64,000 bases of DNA from Scortum barcoo (lineage: Eukaryota; Chordata; Actinopteri; Centrarchiformes; Terapontidae): contig CM041535.1 in the NCBI GenBank assembly GCA_023238725.1, positions 20,517,230 through 20,581,229 on the forward strand. The letters run 5' to 3'. A program made the position numbers and the translations under genes. Position 1 is the first letter of the stretch; each line of letters begins with the position of its first letter. Of the stretch, positions 11,661 through 22,558 are shown piece by piece. Under the pieces are notes generated by a model. It was not told where the DNA came from, searched no databases, and worked only from the letters and a program-made list of their open reading frames with translations.

Positions 11661-12893
11661 AAAAATGTGGATAATTTTATTAACTTTATTATTTCATGGC
11701 AAAGAAGAAACTCATCGGACATATATCAGACCTGACCGAGTGTGTAAAGGGATTTAATGCAGTTTCACACAGAGAAACAAAAAACATGCAAGTCTGGTTC
11801 ATAGCTGAAATACTGCGCACCAGTTGTATTAAAATGGGTCTATTCTGTGTTTAGCGGGAGCTTTGCAGTGTTTATCACTATGTGTTTAACCCCTCTGTAT
11901 GCCCTGCCGTCCTTCATAGCGTCACAGACCACTGGCAAGGAACTAAATAATAACATTTCACAGTTTCACTACAGGGCACCATCTAAGGCCTGTAGCACTG
12001 TCACATGATATCACTCTTGCCGGTCAGCAGGCTGTTTTGCGCCTTGAGAGCGTGTGTAAATGAGTCAGCGTGTGTGCCTGCACGAGAGCCCGTGCATGGG
12101 AAAGCGCACTCTTGTGTGTTTGAATGTCACAGAGCACGATATTACGATGACTTAGAGGCTATAACCTTCATCAGGTCTGTAAAGGTAAAACATGTGTTTC
12201 CAGGGGAAGTTAACGTTCCACTCAGATTTACAGAGGGAAATGACATATCCCCTTTCTGACAAGGAGTGTTAAAAAGTGAAATGGGGATAGATGCTGAGAC
12301 AAAACATACCTCCTGGGTACAACAGCTAGAATCATAAAGTCTGGAGGATGGAGACAGGCATCCAGAGCCATATAATACTGAACCTTGTAAAATAGAGGGA
12401 GACTGGATTTTAAATAACATTATATTATACAGTCATATTTTTTAGGCCTTAAGTTAGTTCCACTTTAGAATCAAGTACACTAAAAGCCAACTTCTTTTAA
12501 AACAAATTAAATTCCTTGCAACTATTTGGTGTATTTCCAAAGCAAAGCTGTCTTAATTATTTGAAACCTATCCTGCATCACCATTAGCTGGGTTTATAAT
12601 ATTGTAAAAATGTGCAAAAATATTCATTGCCACATATTTGGCAGCAAATTTCACAGAGTGTATTTGGTCCTCAGCCACAGTGCCACTTACTTCACCGTAG
12701 TGTTACAGTACATTGTTCATTCTCCCTGAAACAATATAGTTGTTCACTGGCTAAACAGGATCGTTATTTGGATAGAAAACATGCTGCTTAACCCTTGTAC
12801 AGTTTGTCAAGATAGGCAAACATGATCCTGTTCAGTTTGACTGCTCAGCCCATGAAATACTGGCCATGATCCGTGCTTACACATCTCGAGTCG
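11661..12893. other. Noncoding spacer
   Basis: AT-rich with no recognised gene or repeat. A minus-strand GTAAGT donor-like site at about 12690 is preceded by a TTTCAG acceptor-like site only 35 nt away, in stop-filled frames. Confidence 0.5.
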
Positions 12894-13368
12894 TCAAGGC
12901 ATAAACATTTTTCCTGTCAGAGTATTTCCTTCCCCTAAACCAGTCAGTAGCCATTCTGCAGCGCCTGAAAGATTGAGATGCTTGTTGTATTCATTCTGAG
13001 CCGAATCACATGTCTGTCTGAAATGGCTGCTGAGTGCCAGTGAAGGATGCCTTTCAACAGACAGGGGGATTTCATGGCTCGAGGTGGAACAGTCCCTGGG
13101 AGGGGAAGTAGAGGGGATAGATGAGGGGAAGGAAAAGGCAGAAAGAGGGGCGCGGAGCCTAGAACGGGCCAGCTGCTCAACGACCATGGGGAATCTGGTC
13201 TGGGCTGTGGCTCTCAACACATCCATCTTGACCTGAGGCAGGCAAGAGATTGGTTTCCTTTAACAGTGCTCCAATGTCAAAACATCATGAGGCGCGTAAC
13301 AGAAACACCACCAATGAATGTCTTTGAATCCATAAGCTGATATTTCAGCAGACAAAATTGATTATCGC

Positions 13369-13584
13369 ATGCTGACAGGCAGACGCGGTGATATTGATCA
13401 CCGAAACGTTTCCCTTTTCATGTGGGATGACCAAGTGTGTCCAAAAACAACCGAACAGATTCAGCCTAAGTGTTTTCTGATGACCAATAGATTTGGGGAA
13501 ATATACAGAGAATGTTGGTACAACTCAAACTGTCCACCATCATGTCCAAAATCTTCCACAAGAATGCAAACCACAGCAGATTGA
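13369..13584 (+). other. Small cysteine-containing ORF (71 aa), unproven
   Basis: An ATG-started frame of 71 codons, open for about 11 codons further upstream. It holds six cysteines including a CPPSC-like turn, plus charged and aromatic residues and no simple-repeat bias. A weak acceptor (TTTCAG, about 13344-13349) precedes it. A perfect 7-bp inverted repeat CGGTGAT/ATCACCG lies at 13386-13403. No family was recognised. The length is compatible with chance. Confidence 0.15.
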
Positions 13585-14800
13585 ACCAGAGCCAAGTTTG
13601 GCTGCAGGCTGGGAAACAGACTGAGACGAGTTCACATTGGTTCAATCCAGTAGATTAGTAATAGCAAACATCTTAAAATGAGAACCATTGAAATTATATT
13701 GCCAACATATTGTTTGTATTGTGTGTGTGTACTTGAGTGTGTGTTTAAACATGCACGTGCAAATATGTGTATCTAGGTACCGTTACACTTGGCTGGGTCT
13801 ACAGTCAGAGGTGATAATTCAGACTGTGCAGTATGAACTGCAGTGTTATCTGTATTTAGCCCTCTAGTACAGTTCTATTGTGGCTCAAATGGTGCTCAGT
13901 CACTATGGTTGCCAATTGTTGTCCAGTGTTAAATGTCATTTCCTTTTAAAAATCACTTTGAATGTGTTTTTGCAAATGTTAGTTGCCTTTCGTTAGTCTT
14001 TTGTTATTTTAAGTTTACAAAGTAAGAAAAAAATGTTTAAAATGGTCTTTTCTCTTTTATATATCTCATGATTTGTTAGATTAAATGCTATATCCTCTGT
14101 TTTTCTTTGTGGTAGTCAAACAACGTCACCCTGTGCAAGAAATTAAACTTCCCTTGCCCCCTCCTTCCTTCTCTAATATTTTTCCATAAATTGTCAAGGA
14201 GACCTGGATGCAAACCAGCTTCAAGGCCTGGAAATTAGTGTATTTTTACTGGCTCAGGCACTGTCCAGAAGATATTAGCCGTGTAGGAAATGTGCTGAAT
14301 ATTACGGGCCCCACTATCCGGGGCCAAGAAAGACAGTTGGTGCAAACCCCAGACTGCCGTGCGGCTGCTATCTCTCAAAACGTCAAAGCTTTGGTCTCTA
14401 AGTCTGCTCTGTTCTGCTGTGGCTCCAGGTTGGACCAAGCAGGCGGGCGAGCTGACTGGCTGGCTGTCCTGCTCGCTGAGTCATAGTTGTAATTAAATGT
14501 AGGGTCAACTCTGATACCCAGCCCGGTCTGAAGAAGTGTTTAGGCCCAGGCTCGCACCGCTGCTGCTCCCATTTGCACATTTTTTAAAAAGACCTGGCTA
14601 GTTGAGACACTGTCCCAGTTTCCCATTCAAATGCTAAAACAATGGCTATTGTTTGAGCAACATCAACGTATGTGTGTGTGTGAGTGTGCACGCATGCCTA
14701 CATGTGCACCTCTTTTTTGGGGAAAAAAAAAGGAATTCCAGATGTGAAATAACAACATTTTCCTGCCACAAACATACAAAGGCTCCAAGGCGAATGGATT
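13585..14800. other. Noncoding spacer
   Basis: No gene was recognised. A perfect GGCCCC/GGGGCC inverted repeat lies near 14309-14328. GT-rich DNA at 13720-13750 is too interrupted to call a microsatellite. Confidence 0.5.
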
Positions 14801-15145
14801 TGGAGTCAAGATATTTATGATCCCATAAATGGGATTATTTTGAAGTAATCCATTTTCATGAAGAATAAAATGGAGCCAGGCGTTAATCACCAGACTTGCA
14901 AGCTCTTAGCTTCACATTCCTTACATGCTGTGCAAATGAGCCCTAAAATGTGCCTGACTGGTGTTCTAACGGTTACATGTAGTTTCCTGATCTGCCGCGT
15001 CATGTGGGACTGCGGCTAATGATCCAAAGGGGAGAACACAATGAAAGGCAATTTGTAGCATCTCATTATGCCCCTCATTCATTATTATTGTTTGGCTAAT
15101 TTATACTTTATGGCATTTTTCCTCTGTTCCAGAAGAGGGGACATA
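14801..15145. promoter_or_regulatory. Enhancer-like block with paired OTX-type sites
   Basis: Two K50 homeodomain (OTX/PITX/CRX-type) sites face each other: GGATTA at 14832-14837 and TAATCC at 14846-14851. Downstream come a TGCAAAT octamer-like site (about 14931), CGGCTAATGATCC, and a cluster of CATTATTATTGTTTGGCTAATTTA type near 15080-15105. That cluster combines a SOX-like ATTGTT with a homeodomain core. No simple repeats interrupt the block. It ends in a pyrimidine tract with CCAG near 15130. Function and conservation are inferred. Confidence 0.3.
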
Positions 15146-16585
15146 AAAGTCGTGGTCCTACAGTGTTGTTGACAAGGCCTGTCTAACCACCGGCCACAAC
15201 CACAACAGCTATGAAGTGGTGAAGGGGATGAATCCCCCTATGAGGGAGCCGAAGAATAATATAACTCATATGAGCAGCCACATTAAAATCATTCAGCTTG
15301 GTCTTGTAAGGTGATGTAAGAGAACATTATAACTCTTAAACTTGTCTCCTTGTAATCCCTGACAGAAGGGAAGAAATAACATTAAGTGCTTTTGGCGACG
15401 TGCGCTGCGCTGAAATCCTAACATCTCTTGTCCACGCCTCCCGTGATTGGTCTGTGAACGCTTGAAAACTCTGGAGACCGCGGCGGGTTCAAGGTTCAGC
15501 TTCCACTAATGCCAAAGAAAGTAAACATCAGGCCAAGGAGTGTGTGGTGAAATCCAAATCCCACACTTTCCAATTCTAGATTTGCTAACTTTATGAGATA
15601 GCTTTAATATGATGTACATGATAAATGTTACGTCTTGCGTGGAATATCTTGTAACATCAAGAGGGGTAATTTTTTTTTTTCCTTTAAACACAACCTATGA
15701 TTTCTACATTAATGGTATGAGCGCTGCACCATAATTCCTCACTGACCCCTCATATGACTGAAGCCATTTTAAGGGTGATAGAAAGGGTGCGAATGCAACA
15801 GGAAAAGGAAAAGAGCCAAAAGGAGACTTATGGAAAATGACTGCCTGTTGTTATTCTTCCTTGTTTTTCAATTGGTATGAGATATGGATGTATCTCTCAG
15901 AGTTTATGACCCAGCTATAAATGCTAAGTGATGGCCAAGTCATCTGGCAGCAGCAGGAACTACTATGCGGATGCATCGGTGGAACAGATAAAAAAGCACA
16001 CAAGCGCAGTTGTTAGACGCTCTTTGCCCGCACCGACATTCTGATTTAGCCTTACATTTTGTTCTTGCTTGGTAATGTCAATAAATACAGTATGTCTTAA
16101 TCTAATGACATTTCCAAGGGATCAACACTGGTTTCTTAGTGGGATCTGAATGTGTTTCCTACCACAGTCAAATAAGTGAAACCTTCGGGACCAGAAGCAG
16201 TAACACAGGGGCTGATTTATGGTCTGGACATGGAGAAATGAGTGAATGAATAAAGCACTTTTCCCCATTGTGTAATATCCGACACATCATGCCAGATCTT
16301 CAGAGAGAATATGGCTCAGCGAGTGCCTTTTGCTACAGACAGACCATGTTCTTGGCCTCTTTCTGAGAAGCGGCTCTCCTCTGAATGTTCTCTGCATGCT
16401 TCAAAAGATATGAGATTAGACAGCTGCATGTCAGACTCATTGTCCTTCGTTAACAAGTCTAATTTGTGCCTCATTCTGTCTTCCAGCTCTTCCAAGATCT
16501 CAGACAATCATTCTGGCCCCCACTGGGGTTGGAAGAATCATCACGCTGGCATCCATATTTGCACCATCTGTGATGGAGAGAGCTC
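15146..16585. other. Noncoding spacer
   Basis: No gene was recognised. A GAGATA/TATCTC inverted repeat lies near 15880-15897, followed by mixed sequence with scattered CpGs to 16040. A charged minus-strand frame at 16316-16507 has no in-frame ATG at its start and no good acceptor. Confidence 0.5.
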
Positions 16586-16629
16586 TGTGGTTATGGATCA
16601 ATCACACTGTGGTTATGGATCATCATCAC
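16586..16629. repeat. Two-copy 22-bp tandem duplication
   Basis: TGTGGTTATGGATC begins at 16586 and again at 16608. Each unit is about 22 bp, and the copies differ only near their 3' ends. It lies just upstream of a CA-rich tract. Replication slippage is the simple explanation. Confidence 0.85.
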
Positions 16630-16825
16630 CCACTCACCCACACACACAGACACACACACACACACACACACACGCATATATACAAACATATACACAGGCA
16701 GAGAAAAAATCTCTGTATCACACAAGCATACAAGCTTAGAAACGCATAAAAACACTCTCCTTCTTTGAGTCACAGCACACACGCCCACACACACCCACAC
16801 ATATATACACCCCTGCATCCCCTTG
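16630..16825. repeat. CA-rich tract including a perfect CA run
   Basis: The perfect CA core is at 16651-16673, with interrupted CA-rich DNA to about 16810. The longest plus-strand frame of the area (142 codons) depends on this tract and is not a gene. Confidence 0.85.
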
Positions 16826-17032
16826 TTGTAGTTGGTATAATCCCCGTTCTCATCTAATCCCAGAATCCCTCAACTAATTTGGGCTAAAAACCACAACAAA
16901 TGAGATGATGCCATTTTCTGATGAGCCTAAGTGAGTGATTTGCTATACCAGCTTCGACTGCTGATTGTGAAGCAGGCAGCTGATATATCATGATAACTGC
17001 GGGCTTCAAGCATCGCACAGCTGCTCACTCAC

Positions 17033-17211
17033 CGTGCTTCAGTGGCAGTGTAGTCAACTCCTGGGTTAACACTGACATATAGCTACCGCACAAGTACCAC
17101 CTCATCCATCTCTGTTGCATCGTTCCTAAACTCCTAAAAGGACCTTTTTGGAAAATCCTATAACGCTTTGGGACAGATCCGTCAGTGGGTGGACTTGTAC
17201 AATGTCTCCCT
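17033..17211 (-). other. Candidate internal exon, minus strand (179 nt)
   Basis: On the minus strand an acceptor-like TAAATACAG precedes a frame that stays open for the full 179 nt. It ends at GCACG followed by GTGAGTGAG, a near-consensus donor. The peptide is rich in Arg, Trp and Tyr with no repeat bias. The frame also continues open upstream of the acceptor to an ATG. The acceptor has a modest pyrimidine tract. I recognise no family. Chance co-occurrence in 128 kb of double-strand sequence is quite possible. Confidence 0.2.
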
Positions 17212-17449
17212 CTGTATTTACAGTAATAAAACCAATGACTGTAAGTTATCAGTGGAATTTGAGGGGAGTCACTGTTGATCCCCTCCCTCGCACTGCAGTC
17301 AGGATGAGTGAAATGGTCCATAGGGCTGCATTAGTGGACATATTTGACTCTAACTGTGAGTATTTCCAATAAAACAAATGGAACGAACGACCACTGTTTG
17401 GATGGATGATCCCAGTCACTGGCCATTGGTCATTTTGATGCTTTCCCAC

Positions 17450-18400
17450 TAGGCTCCGCTGTCCACTTATTTGCAGAGTTTGCCTCTTAAAGATTAAAAG
17501 CCATAAATCTAACAGTGCATACTGAACAGAGCCATAATGCAGGAGCAGATTTAGCCGTGTTACAGCTATCTCTAGCTGGGCTCAGGAGGATGAGCTGGCA
17601 AAGGGCTTAGTTAGTCTACAGCTGCCTGGTTCTGTTTGTGTTCATGTGTGTGTTTGTGTGTTTCCCAGGCTGTTGGATATTGGTCTGTCCTCCTAGCAGG
17701 ATGCTGACCATCGCTGCCAACATGTGCGAGCGAATCCCACCACATTTTTCGAACACCACACCGCCGCGATAGCAAACAAACCCCAGTGCCTAACAATAGA
17801 ACACCATCGCGAGGCAACCTCAAGCTCACGTCTCAGCACAACCTGCTCCTGGTAGAATTTGCGAACGCCTCTCGGAGAGTGCTTCCAATTTTGGCAGGCC
17901 TTATTCTTTCTCTCTGAGCAATTAACTTTCTCCTTTTTGAGTGATTTCCTTTTCCGAGTGCGATGGTGTTTCCGCAGTAGTCATTTCTGCACCCCATGCT
18001 GAGCGGGCCTCTGGAAGGATCGCTGTTATAATGTTGCTCTGGGATGCTGCAGCTTCTATTCTCTGCCTTTTTATACAGCTATCAGCGGAGCAGTGTGTCT
18101 CGGTCGATGTTTTTGCGATGCGCTCATGAAAGCTAAGACAGATATTAAAGAGGGAATTAAACAAGCTCCTCTCTGTGGTTATTCCACTATGAATGACTTG
18201 TTTAGATTTGGCTGTCTGCATCTCAGCCAGTCTCAATATGACAGAGACAGACTGATAACAACCAACGGCGCCTTTATGTCGAGAACACACAAATTCACAT
18301 CTACATGTGAGCATATCTTCAGCTGTACGTGCCTCTCTCTGTGTCGTCTATCTACATCTGATAGACACCACCCCGAGGGAAAAAGTAACAAGTCAGTCGC
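17450..18400. other. Noncoding spacer leading into the promoter patch
   Basis: No gene was recognised. CpG frequency rises from about 17700 onward toward the 18.44-18.74 kb patch. Opposite-strand frames of 60-130 codons overlap each other here, as expected where CpG and GC lower stop frequency. Confidence 0.45.
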
Positions 18401-18439
18401 CTGAATATTCGTCCAGGGATGCGGTGTGTGCGGTGGGTG

Positions 18440-18740
18440 ATAAAACTCCTCTGAAAACAGGGGAGCGAGGGATACGGAGGGCACCACCAAAGGCACGAAG
18501 ATCGCAATCACGGAGAACAAGCAGCCGAGGCGGCGAGAGAAGGGCCTCTCGAGACAAGAGGCGGAGAAGAGCAGACCTGCGCTTTTATATATAGGAGTGA
18601 CGGCAGACAAACTGCGAGCCAGACCTCAACAGTGAGCGAGGAGTGTCGGGGTTGTGACTCCGCTCTAACACAGCAGTTTAGACGGAGAGATGAGAGGGGA
18701 TATGAGATTGTACAGCGGGGACGAGGCAGTCGCACAAGTG
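18440..18740 (+). promoter_or_regulatory. Candidate TATA promoter in a small CpG-rich patch
   Basis: About 20 CpGs occur in roughly 280 bp, near the number expected from base composition and far above the surrounding DNA. A TATATATA box sits at 18586-18593 after CGCTTT, which would place initiation near 18616-18622. Downstream sequence is purine-rich and leader-like, with a short ATG frame (19 codons) near 18690. No clear donor follows, so the transcript may be noncoding or the coding start may lie in a later exon. No product can be named. Confidence 0.35.
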
Positions 18741-19154
18741 GGATTTTAAGCATCACTTAGGAGTGCAAGTCCAAGAAGTTCAGAACCCAGCAAAGGCAAG
18801 CAAGGAAATGCTCCAAGAAGCCTATGAGATAAAAAAAAAGCCTCTTGAAATGTTTGGTCTGATGTTTTTGTCTAGACTTTCCTCTTTTGACTGAATAAAC
18901 AGAAAATGATGTGATTGTGGAGACATAATGTGTCCCACTTTTTGTGATAAAATTTCAGTATATTAGTGTGTTTTTTTTTGTCCTCAGTTATGTGGCAACA
19001 TGATTCTTTGCTTCTTTTATCTTTAGTGCGACTGTCTTGTGCTTTAATTTTACACACGAGAGAAGTCAGAGAAATTAATTGTCACCCTAAAGACGGGGGA
19101 GTGAAAGTACTCTGCCGATGGGATCAGGGTGAGATGTCAAGCTGCGCAGTGCTC

Positions 19155-19353
19155 TCCACCAATCAGGGCCGAGAAGGTGCGCTGAGTCAGATCTATCTAT
19201 AAATACACTAAACGGAGATGAATGGTCAAATGAGAGGAAGACATCCATTCAGTTCCGGAGATGGACAAGATCAAAGAGGGAAGACGTGAGAGTAGAGACA
19301 GAGAGGTTATAATTCATAAAAGAATGAGAGCCGCATGTATCAACTCAAAGTGA
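19155..19353 (+). promoter_or_regulatory. Second candidate TATA promoter, with CCAAT and AP-1 boxes and a 30-aa ORF
   Basis: ACCAATCAG (19158-19166) is a strong NF-Y/CCAAT match. TGAGTCA (19183-19189) is a consensus AP-1 core. TATAAATA at 19198-19205 is a consensus TATA box, giving expected initiation near 19228-19236. Shortly after, an ATG at 19261 in an acceptable context (GGAGATGG) opens a basic, highly charged 30-codon frame ending at 19353. The box order and spacing resemble inducible TATA genes. The 30-aa frame may be a small ORF or simply leader. Confidence 0.35.
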
Positions 19354-19639
19354 CTGTTTCAGTCACTGCTTTATTCACATCTTAATTGCGAGTTATCGCA
19401 GTGTGGGTGTTTTTTTCTTAAGAAAATATGATTTATGTTCCCCTTTATGTGCTACAATGAGTGTGCATATTAGCATTCCGACCTTGCCTCCCTCTGTGCT
19501 CTGTGGGAGCAATTGCAGCTCAATTAAACCCCAGCCATGCAGATACAAATTGTCCTAAATAGCTGGCGACCAATGGAGGCTGTCAGTTTAATAGGCAGCT
19601 TTTTGAAGGTGTCATGTAAGTTGCAGTATACAACCAAAT

Positions 19640-19700
19640 GGCTTTAATGAAATATGCAAATTCCTATTATAAACCTGATGATGTTGCACTATAATTAACC
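19640..19700. promoter_or_regulatory. POU/homeodomain site cluster
   Basis: TTTAATGAAATATGCAAATTCC contains a perfect octamer (ATGCAAAT, 19654-19661) next to a homeodomain-like core. ATAATTAACC follows about 30 bp later. Such combinations are common in neural enhancers. The reading is motif-based only. Confidence 0.25.
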
Positions 19701-20998
19701 TTAATATTTCAAAATGTTTAGAGGCTAACAAAATACATTTGTAACATTCTCCTTTCTCCCTGTCTGTGTGTATATGTGTGCACAAGAGTGTACGTGAGAG
19801 CTATTCAGACCTTAAAGGACCATTGACTTGTCCCTGTCAGAGAACTCTTGTAAATTAAGAACTGTTTTCACAAGGTTGTCAATAAGATACTTCCACGTAT
19901 GATTGAATGCACTGCGCACCATAAACAAACAATTTTGAAAAAGAAAAAAAAAGGTAATAAAATACACAGAGAATCTTCTGGCATATGTGAATCCTGCAGA
20001 AATATTACATTTCCACAGTCCATTATAATGCAATGTTTTTGATCACTGCAATTTCACAGTTGCTCAGGCCTGAATTTAACCCATAGGACCTTGGGAACAA
20101 AACAAATGGTCCATTTCATGAATGAACTCTACAATCTATATTAGGAGTTCTTCTCATGCATGTAGACCAATACACACTCTCCTACAAAAGGTTCTGTTGA
20201 ATATCCTTATCCTTTTCTTTTATGGTATACGGGAACAGCAAGTACAAATGTTGTTTGGGCTGCTATGTGAGAAGACTTTTACCCATTTTCTCCACTTACT
20301 TATTTTTTCTTCTAGCTCATTTTTCTACATCTCCTTAAAAAAAGCAAACAACTATTTTGCAACGGTTTGGATATATTCAATTTCTTTTGAAATTGGAACG
20401 CTTGAATCCCGTATGGTACCCACTGTAATACCCACTGCGATGTAACTTTCCCTTTTTCTATGTCTCTCTGTCTCGCTCTCCCTTCCTACCGCTCTGTGCA
20501 TGTGCCCATCTGTCGGAATTAAGTTAGTATGTGATCGTCTGTGTTTTTGTGTGCGTCCATATGCTTGTGGTTATGACTTGTGTGTTTCCTAATGTTACTA
20601 AGACTTTGCCAGACACTTGAATAAAATACTGTGCTGATGTGGCAGCTTGTAGAGACAGGCTCACAGGAGGTAACCACAGCAGAGTTTCAGTCTACGACAT
20701 GAAAAGAAGAACTATGTTGGCGCTGAATAATATTCCAAACTACAGTAAATCCGTGCTCTCACCAGGGCTCTTGTTGTAAAGCCTGTTCCTGCTACACTAA
20801 AGCAAACCAAAACACACCCTCAGCTTTAAATACACCTATCTCTGTCTTTGGAAGCCACTAACGTCTGTGGTTGCCAGTGGTTATGTGGAAAAATGCTGTA
20901 TTTACTAGTAACCAGACAGGAGCCAGTGGGCAAATCCAGAACTTGGGTCCACTTCGGCAGCCGGTACTGCGTCATCCACCCATCTCAGCCTGTTCTCC
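19701..20998. other. Noncoding spacer
   Basis: No gene was recognised. GT-rich stretches lie at 19765-19790 and 20520-20580, too interrupted for a microsatellite call. Confidence 0.5.
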
Positions 20999-21017
20999 CT
21001 TTACACCCTTTATCTGA

Positions 21018-21038
21018 CTCTCTCTCCCTCTCTCTCTC
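21018..21038. repeat. CT-rich microsatellite
   Basis: An interrupted then perfect CT run. With the following T-rich tract it forms a long pyrimidine stretch ending in CTCCAG at about 21063. Confidence 0.8.
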
Positions 21039-21067
21039 TGCATTTGCTTTTTTTCTTCTCCAGCATT

Positions 21068-21150
21068 TCGAGTATCTCAGCTGCCATTTAGGCCACAGAA
21101 ATATGACGTCTGGCGCTCTAATGATTTGCAGACCATAAGTGGAAATGCCC
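21068..21150 (+). repeat. Copy A of a short dispersed duplication
   Basis: Shares ordered blocks with a second site about 1.27 kb downstream: TTTCG, CAG.TG, ATTTAGG (21086-21092), ACAGAAATAT and TAAGTGGAA (21136-21144). A pyrimidine tract ending in CCAG precedes it. A CRE-like TGACGTC occurs inside at about 21104. A shared repeat remnant or duplicated regulatory element both fit. Confidence 0.4.
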
Positions 21151-22345
21151 ACCATGAATCATGAAAATGCATTTTCCCATTTCCATTATGGAAGAGACTA
21201 CATGCTCACAGAGAGAGATTTACACCGTCATTGCTTTCTCATTCTCTTGCCTCTTTCTCTTTCTCCCTCTTGCATCCTCCCTCTGTGTTGCGTTGACCAT
21301 CCCCTCCTTCCCCATCCATTTTCCTGTTTGGCTCATTTATATTCCCCATGTTTTTGTATTTCATGTCTTTGCCAGGGCAAGCCAATAAATGTCCTGCCAT
21401 GTGTGCGTCACGGACAGGAGTGAATATCCGAAACACCTTGATGAGTCCCCTTGAGTTTTGCTGATGTTTCAATCTGATTAGTTTCCACATCCATCTTTGT
21501 TCACTGAAGGATGTGCATCTTAAATTGAATTAATGCAAGATTACTGCGTGCGCTTAGACTTGGTGCAGATGCATGCTTGACCGTAGTTTTTCTAGACTAT
21601 GGCAAAACGGCATTGCTTTTTGAAACACAAGACTTTGAATCTGTGCAGCATAACACAAGGTTTTCATTTCAGTGTGTTTAGGTGCTCTGGTACAACTTGA
21701 GGGCATTTACATGCTAATCAACATCAAAAGCATGATGCTTCTGCAGCTGATTTGTATGTGCACATCACAGGCAGTTGATGGGCACAGTTAAAGCCCTGTG
21801 TCAGAACTTAAGAAAAATGCTACCACTTAGTTTGTGTTGAGTTCTGGTTGAAAATTTGTTGTTAACCTTATGCTTCCAGTATCTCACCTTGAACCACTCC
21901 GTCACGGCAAACACACAAAGCTCTGATAAATGAGCAGTGGTAATTGTAATTTAAGATCAGTGGCTGGGTTAGGTTAGGAGTTGCCATTGATTTGATGGCA
22001 CTGTACGTGCAGAATCATAATGTTAGAGGTTTATCCAGGAGAGAAAACTGGCTCAGCTGCTGAGGATCACCTGTGGCATATAAACCTGGCCAACACTATA
22101 CAATGCATTCCAAATCATGATTTCTCTTTATGTTATTAATCTCACATCTGTCTAATCAGGACCATTCAGGGGATTTGCACAGAAGAATCTGAAACAAAAT
22201 ATTCCTTACAGTGCATTGCGTCACTCGTGCGCTGCATGCGGATGTGCGCCCACATTTTTTAGAATACAGTTTTTTTCCACTTTCTCTCTCTCTTCTCCCG
22301 ATCTGTCACTCACTGCCTTTAACTTTCTCTCCCCCTATCTGGCTC
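21151..22345. other. Noncoding spacer
   Basis: No gene was recognised. A short GGTTAGGTTAGGAG telomere-like run lies near 21967. A pyrimidine-rich tract at 22270-22345 leads into copy B. Confidence 0.5.
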
Positions 22346-22346
22346 T

Positions 22347-22420
22347 TTTCGGAGGCAGTTGTTATTTAGGAAACAGAAATATCATCCACATTCTGTCTGG
22401 ATGTAAGTGGAAGTGCTTCT
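22347..22420 (+). repeat. Copy B of a short dispersed duplication
   Basis: Carries the same ordered blocks as copy A (ATTTAGG at 22364-22370, ACAGAAATAT, TAAGTGGAAGTGC from 22404), with a spacing 10 bp shorter between the outer blocks. Here the last block reads GGATGTAAGTGG, containing the donor consensus GTAAGT. Copy A has ATAAGT at the same place. Confidence 0.4.
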
Positions 22421-22550
22421 TAGGCAGCCAACCGCAGCTCTGATTGGTCTCTAGTAGAACTGTCAGAGCTACAACACCAACACAATGCTGGTTACCTGGC
22501 AACTAGTGACCAATATTACTCATTTTGGATCATTCTGCGGCTCCAGGTTG

Positions 22551-22558
22551 CCTTAAGG
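22551..22558. repeat. Left 8-bp target site duplication (CCTTAAGG)
   Basis: Identical to 23209-23216 on the other side of the hAT-type element. Confidence 0.75.

Noticed and set aside
12894..13226. 110-codon minus-strand frame with an ATG after a CAG
   Set aside because: Pro/Ser-rich composition from a C/T-rich strand and no downstream donor of quality. Not better than chance.
16316..16507. Charged, coiled-coil-like minus-strand frame
   Set aside because: It begins with TTG directly after a stop. No ATG and no acceptor with a pyrimidine tract. The Glu/Lys richness follows from purine-rich DNA.
16311..16739. 142-codon plus-strand frame
   Set aside because: The end is coded by a CA-rich tract and the rest has no family signal.
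21962..21980. Telomere-like GGTTAGGTTAGG
   Set aside because: Only two units. A chance or degenerate simple repeat.
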